In this document: positions 57,619-64,000 of the stretch, piece by piece
Layout of the letters: each line of letters opens with the position of its first letter
Position numbering within the stretch: position 1 is the stretch's first letter
NCBI RefSeq assembly: GCF_028885415.1
Contig: NZ_CP118527.1
Span: 4,278,001 to 4,342,000 of the forward strand
DNA: 64,000 bases
Origin: Streptomyces coeruleorubidus
Lineage (GTDB): Bacteria > Actinomycetota > Actinomycetes > Streptomycetales > Streptomycetaceae
Direction of reading: 5' to 3'
Notes under the pieces: model-generated
Told to the model about the DNA's origin: nothing
The model's input: the letters and a program-made list of their open reading frames with translations, nothing else
Databases searched by the model: none
Position numbers and translations under genes: made by a program

Positions 57619-57910
57619 GGCGTACCCCCTGTGGCTGCGGTGCCTGCCCACGCACCGAGTTGACGTGTCTTCCGCGGCCGAGCCCTCTCACGTCCCGGCG
57701 AAAAGATCCGGCCGTGAAGATCAATGCCCCGCCGACCAGGCGAAAATGCGAGGCATGTGAGGATTGCCGGGGTAACGGCTGTTGCCGGCCCCACTCGTGG
57801 CTACCCACCTCCGGCCACGGTTCCTCCCGCGCGCCCCCGCACATGCACCCATGCGCCCCGACTACAGGGGCGGTGCTCCTCCCCGCGCACGCGGGTGGGC
57901 GTAACCCCTG
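57619..57910. other. divergent intergenic region (292 bp)
   Basis: No gene is visible. It must contain the promoters of the XRE/TPR gene and the primase-like gene. I see no palindrome that stands out. Confidence 0.4.
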
Positions 57911-58588
57911 GTGACGACCAGAGTTGTGTTCATCGTGGAAGAGACGATCGCCGGCACCGAAGCCGCTCAGATCCCGAAGCAGCGCGGGGAATCGCTGCTG
58001 GAGACCGCCGTCCGCTACGCCGAGGAGCGCCACTGGGACGTGTTCCCCGGCACCTGGCTGGAAGCCGCCGACGGCGCTCAGCGCTGCTCCTGCGGTGACG
58101 CCGCGTGCCCGGCACCCGGGTCGCACCCGGCGCGTCCGGACTGGGAGTCGCAGGCGACGGGCAGTGCGACCGTCGCGCGGCGGATGTGGCAGAAGCAGTC
58201 GACGGCGTCGATCCTGCTGCCGACGGGGCGTACGTTCGATGCGATTTCCGTGCCGGAGACCGCCGGGTTTCTCGCGCTGGCGCGGATGGAGCGGATGGAG
58301 CTGACGCTGGGGCCGGTGACGCTCACGCCGGATCGGCGGATGGAGTTCTTCGTGCTGCCGGGGGCGTCCGTGAAGGTGCCTGATCTGGTGCGGAAGCTGG
58401 GGTGGTCGTTGTCGTCGCTGGATCTGACCGTGCTGGGTGAGGGCGCGTACGTGGCCGCGCCTCCTACGCGGTTCGGGTCCCGGGGGGCTGTGCAGTGGGC
58501 CTGCCGGCCTACGCCTGCGAATCGGTGGTTGCCGGACGCGGAGGAGTTGATCTCGCCGTTGGCCTACGCGTGCGGCAGGGATCGCTGA
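57911..58588 (+). CDS. bifunctional DNA primase/polymerase-like protein
   Basis: The 225-residue protein resembles the N-terminal PrimPol domain found in Streptomyces chromosomal and plasmid genes: ETAVRYAEERHWDVFPGTWLE, the Cys/His knot CSCGDAACPAPGSHPARPDWESQA, GRTFDAISVPETAGFLALARMERM and GEGAYVAAPPTRFGSRGAVQWACRP. Whether it retains primase activity is doubtful because the acidic catalytic cluster is not evident. The start could be the GTG at 57911, 57926 or 57935. No replication genes are nearby. The dispersed repeat copy 2 follows 36 bp later. Confidence 0.75.
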   Translation: MTTRVVFIVEETIAGTEAAQIPKQRGESLLETAVRYAEERHWDVFPGTWLEAADGAQRCSCGDAACPAPGSHPARPDWESQATGSATVARRMWQKQSTASILLPTGRTFDAISVPETAGFLALARMERMELTLGPVTLTPDRRMEFFVLPGASVKVPDLVRKLGWSLSSLDLTVLGEGAYVAAPPTRFGSRGAVQWACRPTPANRWLPDAEELISPLAYACGRDR

Positions 58589-58624
58589 GGGCGCCTTCTG
58601 TCCTGCCTGGTCCGTGTTCATCGA

Positions 58625-58672
58625 CGGCTGCGGGTCGTTTGTGGTTGCTCGTGCAGTTCCCCGCGCCCCTTT
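58625..58672 (-). repeat. dispersed Streptomyces intergenic repeat, copy 2 (inverted)
   Basis: The reverse strand reads GGGGCGCGGGGAACTGCACG, then AGCAACCACAAACG and ACCCGCAGCCG, matching the copy at 39452-39497 in about 40 of 46 positions. It lies between the primase-like gene and the ABC ATPase gene. Confidence 0.75.
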
Positions 58673-58719
58673 GGGTTCGCTTCTCCACCGTAGGGTTCAG
58701 GCTGACGGAGGGAGATGCG

Positions 58720-59493
58720 GTGGGTTCCAGCGCTGTGCGTGTACAAGGGCTCTGGAAGCGGTTCGGGCAGCAGGTCGCTGTCGCCGGGATCGATCTGGAG
58801 TTGCCCGCGGGCAAGTTCATCGGGCTTGTCGGGCCGAACGGGGCCGGGAAGACCACCACGTTGTCGATGGTGACCGGGCTGCTCAGGCCCGATCATGGGA
58901 CCGTCGAGGTGGTGGGGCACGACGTGTGGCGTGATCCGGTCGAGGTGAAGGCGCGGATCGGGGTGCTGCCGGAGGGGCTGCGGCTGTTCGAGCGGCTGTC
59001 GGGGCGGGAACTGCTGGCGTACACCGGACGGTTGCGCGGGCTGCCCGGTGCCGAGGTCGACAAGCGGGCCGCGCAGCTCCTCGACGTCCTCGATCTGGCG
59101 GGCTCCCAGCACAAGCTCGTCGTCGACTACTCGACCGGCATGCGCAAGAAGATCGGGCTCGCCACGGCTCTCCTCCACAATCCCGAAGTGCTGTTCCTGG
59201 ACGAGCCGTTCGAGGGCGTCGACCCCGTCTCCGCCCAGACCATCCGGGGCGTCCTGGAGCGGTACACCGCCTCGGGCGCCACGGTCGTGTTCTCTTCCCA
59301 CGTCATGGAGCTCGTCGAGTCGCTGTGCGACTGGGTGGCCGTCATGGCCGCCGGGCGGATCCGTGCGCACGGGACGCTGGCTGAAGTGCGGGGCGACGCG
59401 CCCTCGTTGCAGCGGGCGTTCCTGGAGCTCGTCGGGGCGCAGAGCCGGGACGCCGGGTCCGATCTCGACTGGCTGGGCGGCGGGGCCCGGTGA
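58720..59493 (+). CDS. ABC transporter ATP-binding protein
   Basis: The 257-residue ATPase has Walker A GLVGPNGAGKTTTLSMV, the Q-loop region IGVLPEGLRLFERLSGRELL, the ABC signature VDYSTGMRKKIGLATALLHNPEVLFLDEPFEGVDP (Y-S-T-G-M with Walker B) and the H-loop FSSHVMELVESL. It belongs to the ABC-2-type drug/antibiotic export group. The GTG at 58720 with GGAGGGAG 6 nt upstream is the start; the long frame upstream covers the dispersed repeat and is not coding. It overlaps the permease gene by 4 bp. Confidence 0.93.
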   Translation: MGSSAVRVQGLWKRFGQQVAVAGIDLELPAGKFIGLVGPNGAGKTTTLSMVTGLLRPDHGTVEVVGHDVWRDPVEVKARIGVLPEGLRLFERLSGRELLAYTGRLRGLPGAEVDKRAAQLLDVLDLAGSQHKLVVDYSTGMRKKIGLATALLHNPEVLFLDEPFEGVDPVSAQTIRGVLERYTASGATVVFSSHVMELVESLCDWVAVMAAGRIRAHGTLAEVRGDAPSLQRAFLELVGAQSRDAGSDLDWLGGGAR

Positions 59494-61082
59494 GCGACTC
59501 CACGATCACACCGGTCTTCGTACGGCTGAAGCTGTCGCTGCTGCGCAACGGGCTGCGGCAGTCCGGGGGGCGGAAGGCCGCCTACATCGCGTCGGCCGTC
59601 TTCGCCCTGCTGTTCGCCGCGCTGCAGTTGATCGGCCTGATCGCGCTGCGCGGCCACGCGCACGTCGAGTCGCTGGTCGTGCTGGTGGCGGCGGTGCTGG
59701 GGCTCGGCTGGGCGGTGATGCCGCTGTTCTTCCCCAGCGGTGACGAGACGCTGGATCCGACCCGGCTGGTGATGCTGCCGCTGCGGCCCCGGCCGCTGGT
59801 GCGCGCCCTGCTCACGGCGTCGCTGGTCGGCATCGGCCCGCTGTTCACGCTGTGCCTGCTGATCGGGTCCGTGGTCGCGGTGGCCCGGGGCGGGGCGGCG
59901 TTCGCGGTGGGCGTCGTCGCGGTCGCTCTGGCGCTGCTGGTGTGCGTGGCCCTCGCGCGGGCCGTCGCCGCCGCCAACGTACGGCTGCTGACCAGCCGCA
60001 AGGGGCGGGACCTCGCGGTGCTGAGCGGACTGGTCATCGCGATCGGGGCGCAGGTCGTCAACTTCGGCGCGCAGCGGCTCGGGGCGTCCGGGCTGGGCGA
60101 GCTCGACCCGGCGGCGGACGTGCTCCAGTGGGTGCCGCCCGCGTCGGCGATCGCGGCCGTGCACGCGGTGGGCGAGGGGTCGTACGGCCTCGCCGCCGCG
60201 CAACTGGCACTGACCGCGGGCGCGCTGGCCGCGCTGCTCGCGGTGTGGTCGCGGCACCTGACCCGGCTGATGACCTCGCCCGACGGATCGACCCTGCCGG
60301 CCGCCGAGTCGGCCGCCCGCGAGCGGACGTCGACCGGGCTCGGGCGGCTGCTGCCCTCCGGCCGCACCGGCACGGTGATGGAACGCAGCCTGCGGTACGT
60401 GTGGCGCGACCCCAAGACCAAGGCGGCCTGGGTGACGTCGCTGGCCATCGGCCTGATCGTGCCGGTGTTCAACGCCTGGCAGGGCACCGGGTCCGTGTAC
60501 TTCGCCTGCTTCGCCGCCGGGATGCTCGGCATCCAGATGTACAACCAGTTCGGGCAGGACACCTCGGCGTTCTGGATGGTCGCGATGACGATCTCGTCGA
60601 CCCGCGACGCCTATGTCGAGCTGCGCGCCCGCGCCCTGGCCCTGCTGCTGATCACCCTTCCGTACGCCACGCTCGTCACCGTTGTGACGACCGCCATGCT
60701 CGGCGACTGGCGGCGGCTGCCCGAGGCGCTGGGGCTGTCCTTCGCGCTGCTCGGCGCGATGCTCGCGACCGGGGCGTGGACGTCCGCCCGCTTCCCGTAC
60801 TCCATCCCGCAGGAGGGGTACAAGAACGTCGCCCCCGGGCAGACCGGGCTCGCCTGGATCTCCATCTTCGGCGGGATGATCGCCGCCGCCGTGCTGTGCG
60901 CACCCGTCATCGCGCTCACGATCTGGCTGAACGTGAGCGCCGAGGGCGACGACTGGACGTGGCTGCTGCTGCCGGTGGGCACGGCGTACGCGGCGGCGCT
61001 CACGGCGGTGGGGCTGCGGCTCGCCGCTCCGCAGACGGCTCGGCGGTTGCCGGAGATCCTGACGGCGGTCAGCAAGGGGTGA
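59490..61082 (+). CDS. ABC transporter permease
   Basis: The 530-residue membrane protein has about twelve hydrophobic segments, starting AAYIASAVFALLFAALQLIGLIAL and ESLVVLVAAVLGLGWAVMPLFF. The amphipathic segment RSLRYVWRDPKTKAAWVTSLAIGL lies near the middle. This size and layout suit an ABC-2-type exporter with a duplicated six-helix core. It forms a two-gene operon with the ATPase (GTGA overlap). The substrate is unknown; its relatives act in drug, lipid or peptide export. Confidence 0.87.
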   Translation: MSDSTITPVFVRLKLSLLRNGLRQSGGRKAAYIASAVFALLFAALQLIGLIALRGHAHVESLVVLVAAVLGLGWAVMPLFFPSGDETLDPTRLVMLPLRPRPLVRALLTASLVGIGPLFTLCLLIGSVVAVARGGAAFAVGVVAVALALLVCVALARAVAAANVRLLTSRKGRDLAVLSGLVIAIGAQVVNFGAQRLGASGLGELDPAADVLQWVPPASAIAAVHAVGEGSYGLAAAQLALTAGALAALLAVWSRHLTRLMTSPDGSTLPAAESAARERTSTGLGRLLPSGRTGTVMERSLRYVWRDPKTKAAWVTSLAIGLIVPVFNAWQGTGSVYFACFAAGMLGIQMYNQFGQDTSAFWMVAMTISSTRDAYVELRARALALLLITLPYATLVTVVTTAMLGDWRRLPEALGLSFALLGAMLATGAWTSARFPYSIPQEGYKNVAPGQTGLAWISIFGGMIAAAVLCAPVIALTIWLNVSAEGDDWTWLLLPVGTAYAAALTAVGLRLAAPQTARRLPEILTAVSKG

Positions 61083-61091
61083 CCGCCGGTG

Positions 61092-61979
61092 TCAGCCGGT
61101 GCCGAGGGAGTCCAGGAACGGTTCGATCGCCGCGCGCCAGGCCTCCGGCTGGTCGTAGTGGACCAGGTGGCCGGCGTCGGCGACCTCCGCGTACTGGCCG
61201 CGGGGCAGGACGCGGACCATCTCCTGGGCCTCGGCCCGGCCCAGTTCGCCGTCGAGGCCGCGCACCACCAGGGCGGGGCACCGGACCTGGGTCAGCCCCT
61301 CCCAGTGCGCGTCGTACACCCAGGTCTCGCGGGAGCGGAGCATCTGCTCCGGGTCGAAGACCGGGCGCCAGCCGTCCGGGGACTCGGCCATCACCTCGGC
61401 GTAGAACTCGCCGCGGGCCGGGTTGGGCCGCTCCACCCAGGGGTCGTCCTCGCCGAACCACTTGCGGACGTCGGCGAGCGTGGCGAACGGCAGCGGCCAG
61501 GACTTGAACCACTGGGCCCACTCGCGCTGCGAGGCGGCACCGAGCGCGGAGGCCCGCATGTCGCAGATGATCAGGCCACGGACCAGGTCGGGGCGCTTGG
61601 CGGCGAGCTGCCAGGCGGTCAGCGCGCCCATGGCGTGGCCGATGAGGACGACCGGAGCGAGGCCGAGCTGTTCGAGGGCGGACTCGGCGTCGTCGACGTA
61701 GGCGTCACGTGTGAAGGAGCCCTGCGGGGGCTTGTCGCTGCGGCCGTGGCCGCGCTGGTCGAGGGCGACCGCCCGGTACCGGCCGGAGAGCCAGCGGGCG
61801 GTGGACGCCCAGTGCGAGGCGCGACCCATCAGGCCGTGGAGTAACAGCACGCCCGGGGAGCCGTCCGGCACGTCCCGCGCCGGATCGGAGCCGGCCGGAT
61901 CTGTCTTGGGCGGGTCGCCGAACTCCCAGGCCGCGAGGCGTACGCCGCCCGTCCCGGTCACGTCGATGCGTCGCGCCAT
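61092..61979 (-). CDS. alpha/beta hydrolase-fold protein with Ala at the nucleophile position
   Basis: The 295-residue protein has the alpha/beta hydrolase core: VLLLHGLMGRASHWASTARWLSGRYRAVALDQRGHGRSDKP, the elbow VVLIGHAMGALTAWQLAAKRPDL, the acid strand ALVVRGLDGELGRAEAQEMV and the His region VADAGHLVHYDQPEAWRAAI. The elbow, normally G-x-S-x-G, reads G-H-A-M-G, so the catalytic Ser is missing. The protein may be a non-hydrolytic binding protein or use another residue. The ATG at 61979 has a strong GGGGGGTGCCAGG site. Confidence 0.87.
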   Translation of the reverse strand: MARRIDVTGTGGVRLAAWEFGDPPKTDPAGSDPARDVPDGSPGVLLLHGLMGRASHWASTARWLSGRYRAVALDQRGHGRSDKPPQGSFTRDAYVDDAESALEQLGLAPVVLIGHAMGALTAWQLAAKRPDLVRGLIICDMRASALGAASQREWAQWFKSWPLPFATLADVRKWFGEDDPWVERPNPARGEFYAEVMAESPDGWRPVFDPEQMLRSRETWVYDAHWEGLTQVRCPALVVRGLDGELGRAEAQEMVRVLPRGQYAEVADAGHLVHYDQPEAWRAAIEPFLDSLGTG

Positions 61980-62138
61980 GTCCTGGCACCCCCCAAGCTT
62001 CGCGCGGACCGCGGCCGTCTCGGACCGGTCGGTCCTGTGAACTGTTCTGCCTGCTGTGCCTGTTGCCGTTCCTTGTGGTTCCTGTCGGTGTGCACATCCC
62101 TGTAGCGCACATTCCGGTTGGTTCGTCACCGCAGATTA

Positions 62139-62154
62139 TCGAATGAGCATTCGA
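62139..62154. promoter_or_regulatory. 16-bp palindrome resembling an SOS box
   Basis: TCGAATGAGCATTCGA has perfect 7-bp arms. Actinobacterial LexA boxes follow TCGAAC-N4-GTTCGA; this site differs symmetrically at one base per half, so it may be a weak LexA site or belong to another regulator. Confidence 0.45.
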
Positions 62155-62320
62155 GGATGCCGTTCTCGCGGGCAACACCCCTCGTTCGAGTGACCCCCCT
62201 CAAGGATTGATCGCCTCGGTCGAGGGGAGATCTTCAGCGGGAGGCGGACCGCTCGGGGAAACCGGTCCGAGGGGAATGACCCTGAGAGCTCGGGGCTCCG
62301 GGTCAGCACAGGGGAGGACA

Positions 62321-62348
62321 GGCCCCGGCGCCACACGGCGCCGGGGCC
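62321..62348. terminator. perfect 12-bp GC hairpin
   Basis: GGCCCCGGCGCC, loop ACAC, GGCGCCGGGGCC. It is a very stable tetraloop hairpin, suitable as terminator for a plus-strand transcript or for read-through from the iron repressor gene. Confidence 0.8.
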
Positions 62349-62584
62349 CTCTGCGTCTCCACGGCACATCCTTGCGCCCCCTCCCCGACCGGGTGACATC
62401 GCTGTCGAGCCGCGGCCAAGAGCCCTCAGGTCATATGCCTCACGCGACAGCGTCGCACGGGAAGCGTGCGAGCGCTGCCATTCGACGGACTGGATCCTGG
62501 ATCCGACCGGATCCCGCCAATACCACAACCGCCCCACGCGCAACGGAAGTTGGCGACCACCCCGGGCCGGGTCCGTGGCCGGGC

Positions 62585-63277
62585 TCAGGGCTTGGCGACG
62601 AACACGTGCGAGGCGACGTCCGACTCCAGCTCGGCCGCCTCGCCACCGCTGCCGACCAGCACACCGCCCGCCGACTCCGTCACACTCACCACCGAGCCGG
62701 GCTGCACGCCCGCCCGCCGCAGCGTGTACATCAGCTGCGCGTCCGTCTGGATCGGCTCGCCGATCCGGCGCACCACGACCGTCTTGCCCTCGGCGCCCGG
62801 GTCGAGACTGGCCAGCGACACCATGCCCTCGTCCAGGAACGGGTCGGCGCCGTCCTTCTCGCCGAGCTCCTCCAGACCCGGGATCGGGTTGCCGTACGGC
62901 GACTCCGTCGGGTGCCGCAGCAGCTCCAGGACGCGGCGCTCCACGGCCTCGCTCATCACGTGCTCCCAGCGGCACGCCTCGGCGTGGACCTGCTCCCACT
63001 CCAGACCGATCACGTCGACGAGCAGACACTCGGCGAGCCGGTGCTTGCGCATCACGCGCGTGGCGAGACGGCGGCCCTCGTCGGTGAGCTCCAGGTGCCG
63101 GTCGCTGGCGACGGACACCAGGCCGTCGCGCTCCATCCGCGCCACGGTCTGGCTGACCGTCGGTCCGCTCTGGTCCAGCCGCTCGGCGATACGGGCGCGC
63201 ATGGGGACCACACCCTCTTCCTCCAGCTCGAGGATGGTGCGGAGATACATCTCCGTGGTGTCGATCAGTCCGGACAT
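62585..63277 (-). CDS. dmdR1: iron-dependent DtxR-family repressor (DmdR1/IdeR type)
   Basis: The 230-residue protein has the DtxR winged helix (MSGLIDTTEMYLRTILELEEEGVVPMRARIAERLDQSGPTVSQTVARMERDGLV), the metal/dimer domain with ligands in RKHRLAECLL and WEQVHAEACRWEHVMSEAVE (H, E, H and C-x2-E-H), and a C-terminal SH3-like FeoA domain. With Fe(II) it represses siderophore and iron-uptake genes at iron boxes. Adjacency to the nagS-like gene is as in S. coelicolor for dmdR1. In that species an antiparallel gene, adm, is reported inside dmdR1; a plus-strand frame exists here (62575-63087) but I cannot tell if it is expressed. Confidence 0.9.
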   Translation of the reverse strand: MSGLIDTTEMYLRTILELEEEGVVPMRARIAERLDQSGPTVSQTVARMERDGLVSVASDRHLELTDEGRRLATRVMRKHRLAECLLVDVIGLEWEQVHAEACRWEHVMSEAVERRVLELLRHPTESPYGNPIPGLEELGEKDGADPFLDEGMVSLASLDPGAEGKTVVVRRIGEPIQTDAQLMYTLRRAGVQPGSVVSVTESAGGVLVGSGGEAAELESDVASHVFVAKP

Positions 63278-63555
63278 ACGTGCCCCTCGAATGAGATCTG
63301 CCGGAGGCTGGACGGCTCACCGGCGTGTGCGCTGGCCCTGCACCCAATTCTGCCGGATACCACCGACAACCGTGCCGCGGGAGGGAAAGCGGGGGTTACC
63401 CCGGCCCGCGCAGGGGTAGGACGGAGCCTTTCACAGCCGCACGAAGCGCGCTCACGGCCCGTGCCGAGCTTTTCACGGCCGTATTGACACCGCACTGGTC
63501 CAGACCGCACCGTGATGCGCGACACTCGCCCCAGGCCAGCCCGAAGGGACCCCGT
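63278..63555. other. divergent intergenic region of dmdR1 and the SIS gene
   Basis: No gene is visible. It holds the DasR-box-like site and a TTGACA -35 (63484-63489) on the nagS side. I see no clear iron box, so dmdR1 need not be self-regulated. Confidence 0.5.
63494..63509 (+). promoter_or_regulatory. DasR-responsive element (dre)-like site
   Basis: ACTGGTCCAGACCGCA resembles the DasR consensus ACTGGTCTAGACCACT, matching 13 of 16 bases. It lies just downstream of a TTGACA box and 47 bp before the SIS-domain gene. DasR links N-acetylglucosamine supply to metabolism and development. Confidence 0.7.
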
Positions 63556-64000
63556 ATGAGCGAGCGCGCGCCGGCCGGCCGGTTCCTCGACGCCGCGATC
63601 GGCCTGCTGCGGCGGGTCCGCGACGAGGAGGCCGACGGCATCACGGCGGCCGGGACGCTCCTCGCCGACACCGTCGAGGACGGCGGCCGCCTCTTCGCCT
63701 TCGGCGCCGGGCACTCCTCCCTCGCCGCGCAGGACCTCGTCTACCGCGCCGGCGGTCTCGCCCTGATGAACCTGCTCGCCGTGCCCGGTGTCGTCGGCGT
63801 CGACGTCATGCCCGCGCCGCTGGGCTCCGCCCTGGAACGCGTCGACGGCCTCGCGAGCGCCGTCCTGGACAGCTCCCCGCTGCGCGAGGGCGACGCCCTG
63901 CTGATCATCTCCCTCTCGGGGCGCAACGCCCTCCCCGTGGAGATGGCCATGGCCGCGCGCGCCCTGGGCGTCAAGGTCATCGGCGTGACATCGGTGGCGT
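63556..64000 (+). CDS. nagS: SIS-domain phosphosugar enzyme (NagS-like), cut by window edge
   Basis: The visible 148 residues start MSERAPAGRFLDAAIGLLRRVRDEEADGI and contain the sugar isomerase (SIS) motifs GGRLFAFGAGHSSLAAQDLVYRAGG and GDALLIISLSGRNALPVEMAMAARALGVKVIGVTS, which bind the phosphosugar. The position next to dmdR1 and the upstream DasR-like site suggest the S. coelicolor gene I recall as nagS, linked to N-acetylglucosamine-6-phosphate metabolism and toxicity. GAAGGGAC precedes the ATG. The symbol rests on synteny and the operator, not on a complete sequence. Confidence 0.75.
   Translation, partial: MSERAPAGRFLDAAIGLLRRVRDEEADGITAAGTLLADTVEDGGRLFAFGAGHSSLAAQDLVYRAGGLALMNLLAVPGVVGVDVMPAPLGSALERVDGLASAVLDSSPLREGDALLIISLSGRNALPVEMAMAARALGVKVIGVTSVA

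Larger units (their letters stand above)
61980..62584. other. 605-bp gene-free region with regulatory RNA-like structure
   Basis: No protein gene is visible. It contains a palindrome at 62139-62154, then a purine-rich plus-strand segment (62200-62320) able to fold (for example the GGTCAGCAC, CTCGGGGCTCCGGG and GACCGCTCGGGGAAACCGGTC patches) and a very strong hairpin at 62321-62348. This looks like an independent small RNA or a riboswitch-like remnant read on the plus strand. No coding gene follows on that strand for over 1 kb. Confidence 0.45.

Noticed and set aside
62200..62350. c-di-AMP (ydaO-type) riboswitch
   Set aside because: Some GGGGAA and GGGGAATGA-like patches recall it, but the conserved paired elements are not present in order and no coding gene follows on that strand.
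1..64000. CRISPR array, rRNA, integrase-type attachment site or phage module
   Set aside because: No regularly spaced direct repeats of about 30 bp, no rRNA signature, no tyrosine or serine integrase and no phage structural gene was seen on either strand.

Overview
The window is typical high-GC actinomycete chromosome and almost certainly Streptomyces: very high third-position GC, GTG and TTG starts, many ATGA, GTGA or TGATG overlaps, a bifunctional primase-polymerase-like gene, an XRE/TPR regulator, ECF sigma/anti-sigma pairs, and at the right end a DtxR-type iron repressor (dmdR1-like) beside a DasR-box-preceded SIS-domain gene (nagS-like), an arrangement known from S. coelicolor. Both terminal genes (alpha/beta hydrolase at 2, SIS gene at 63556) run off the window. 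I see no rRNA, tRNA or CRISPR array.

Layout. 0-4 kb: hydrolase end, a 161-bp inverted-repeat element, a Ser/Thr kinase with a PQQ propeller, a VOC protein. 4-7.7 kb: a TetR regulator, an F420-type nitroreductase-like gene, an acyl-CoA dehydrogenase and a thiolase-like gene. 7.7-13.5 kb is accessory: an IS481-family insertion with exact ends (7742-8816) and 6-bp target duplications, a PLP decarboxylase, then a gene graveyard (fragments of GNAT, MazG-like and isoaspartyl methyltransferase-like genes) and an NmrA-like reductase. 13.6-14.5 kb: DoxX plus a DUF35 Zn-ribbon protein. 14.5-20.4 kb: acetyltransferases, a HEAT protein/MerR-HEAT operon with its own MerR-type promoter, two PNPOx-fold proteins, an FMO-like oxidoreductase. 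21.2-25 kb: ADP-forming acyl-CoA ligase, enoyl-CoA hydratase, HsaB-like flavin reductase. 25-34.8 kb: a mosaic of methyltransferase, mycothiol-isomerase fold, GNATs, DUF2000, EamA transporter, a GntR regulator with two palindromic operators and a 13-residue micro-ORF, an NDH-like/ECF41 operon, and a Tn3-family transposase remnant. 34.8-48 kb: MFS transporter, GlxA-type regulator, then the second block of catabolic genes (Zn-alcohol dehydrogenase, three acyl-CoA dehydrogenases, SDR, cyclase-family protein, amidohydrolase, AMP-forming acyl-CoA ligase). 47.7-64 kb: core-like genes (EF-hand protein, STAS factor, ECF sigma/anti-sigma, purU, lipoprotein, a long disordered membrane protein, XRE/TPR regulator, ABC exporter, hydrolase, iron repressor, nagS).

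The main result: seven transcription units spread over 40 kb are linked by one palindromic operator, CTGACG-N3-CGTCAG, of which I count nine clear copies and one degenerate copy (6411, 6514, 13576, 21215, 21240, 24320, 40462, 40497, 46159, 46186). The genes behind these operators form one coherent set: two acyl-CoA ligases, three or four acyl-CoA dehydrogenases (two of them a translationally coupled pair), enoyl-CoA hydratase, SDR and Zn-dehydrogenases, a thiolase-like protein whose usual nucleophilic Cys position appears to be Gly, a DUF35 partner, a flavin reductase of the HsaB type, a cyclase-family hydrolase and an amidohydrolase. This resembles actinobacterial side-chain and ring degradation of steroid-like or other cyclic acids, but lacks recognisable kst/hsa ring-cleavage genes. 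I infer an uncharacterised CoA-thioester catabolic regulon. The TetR gene at 4001 is the best local candidate for its regulator; the substrate is unknown.
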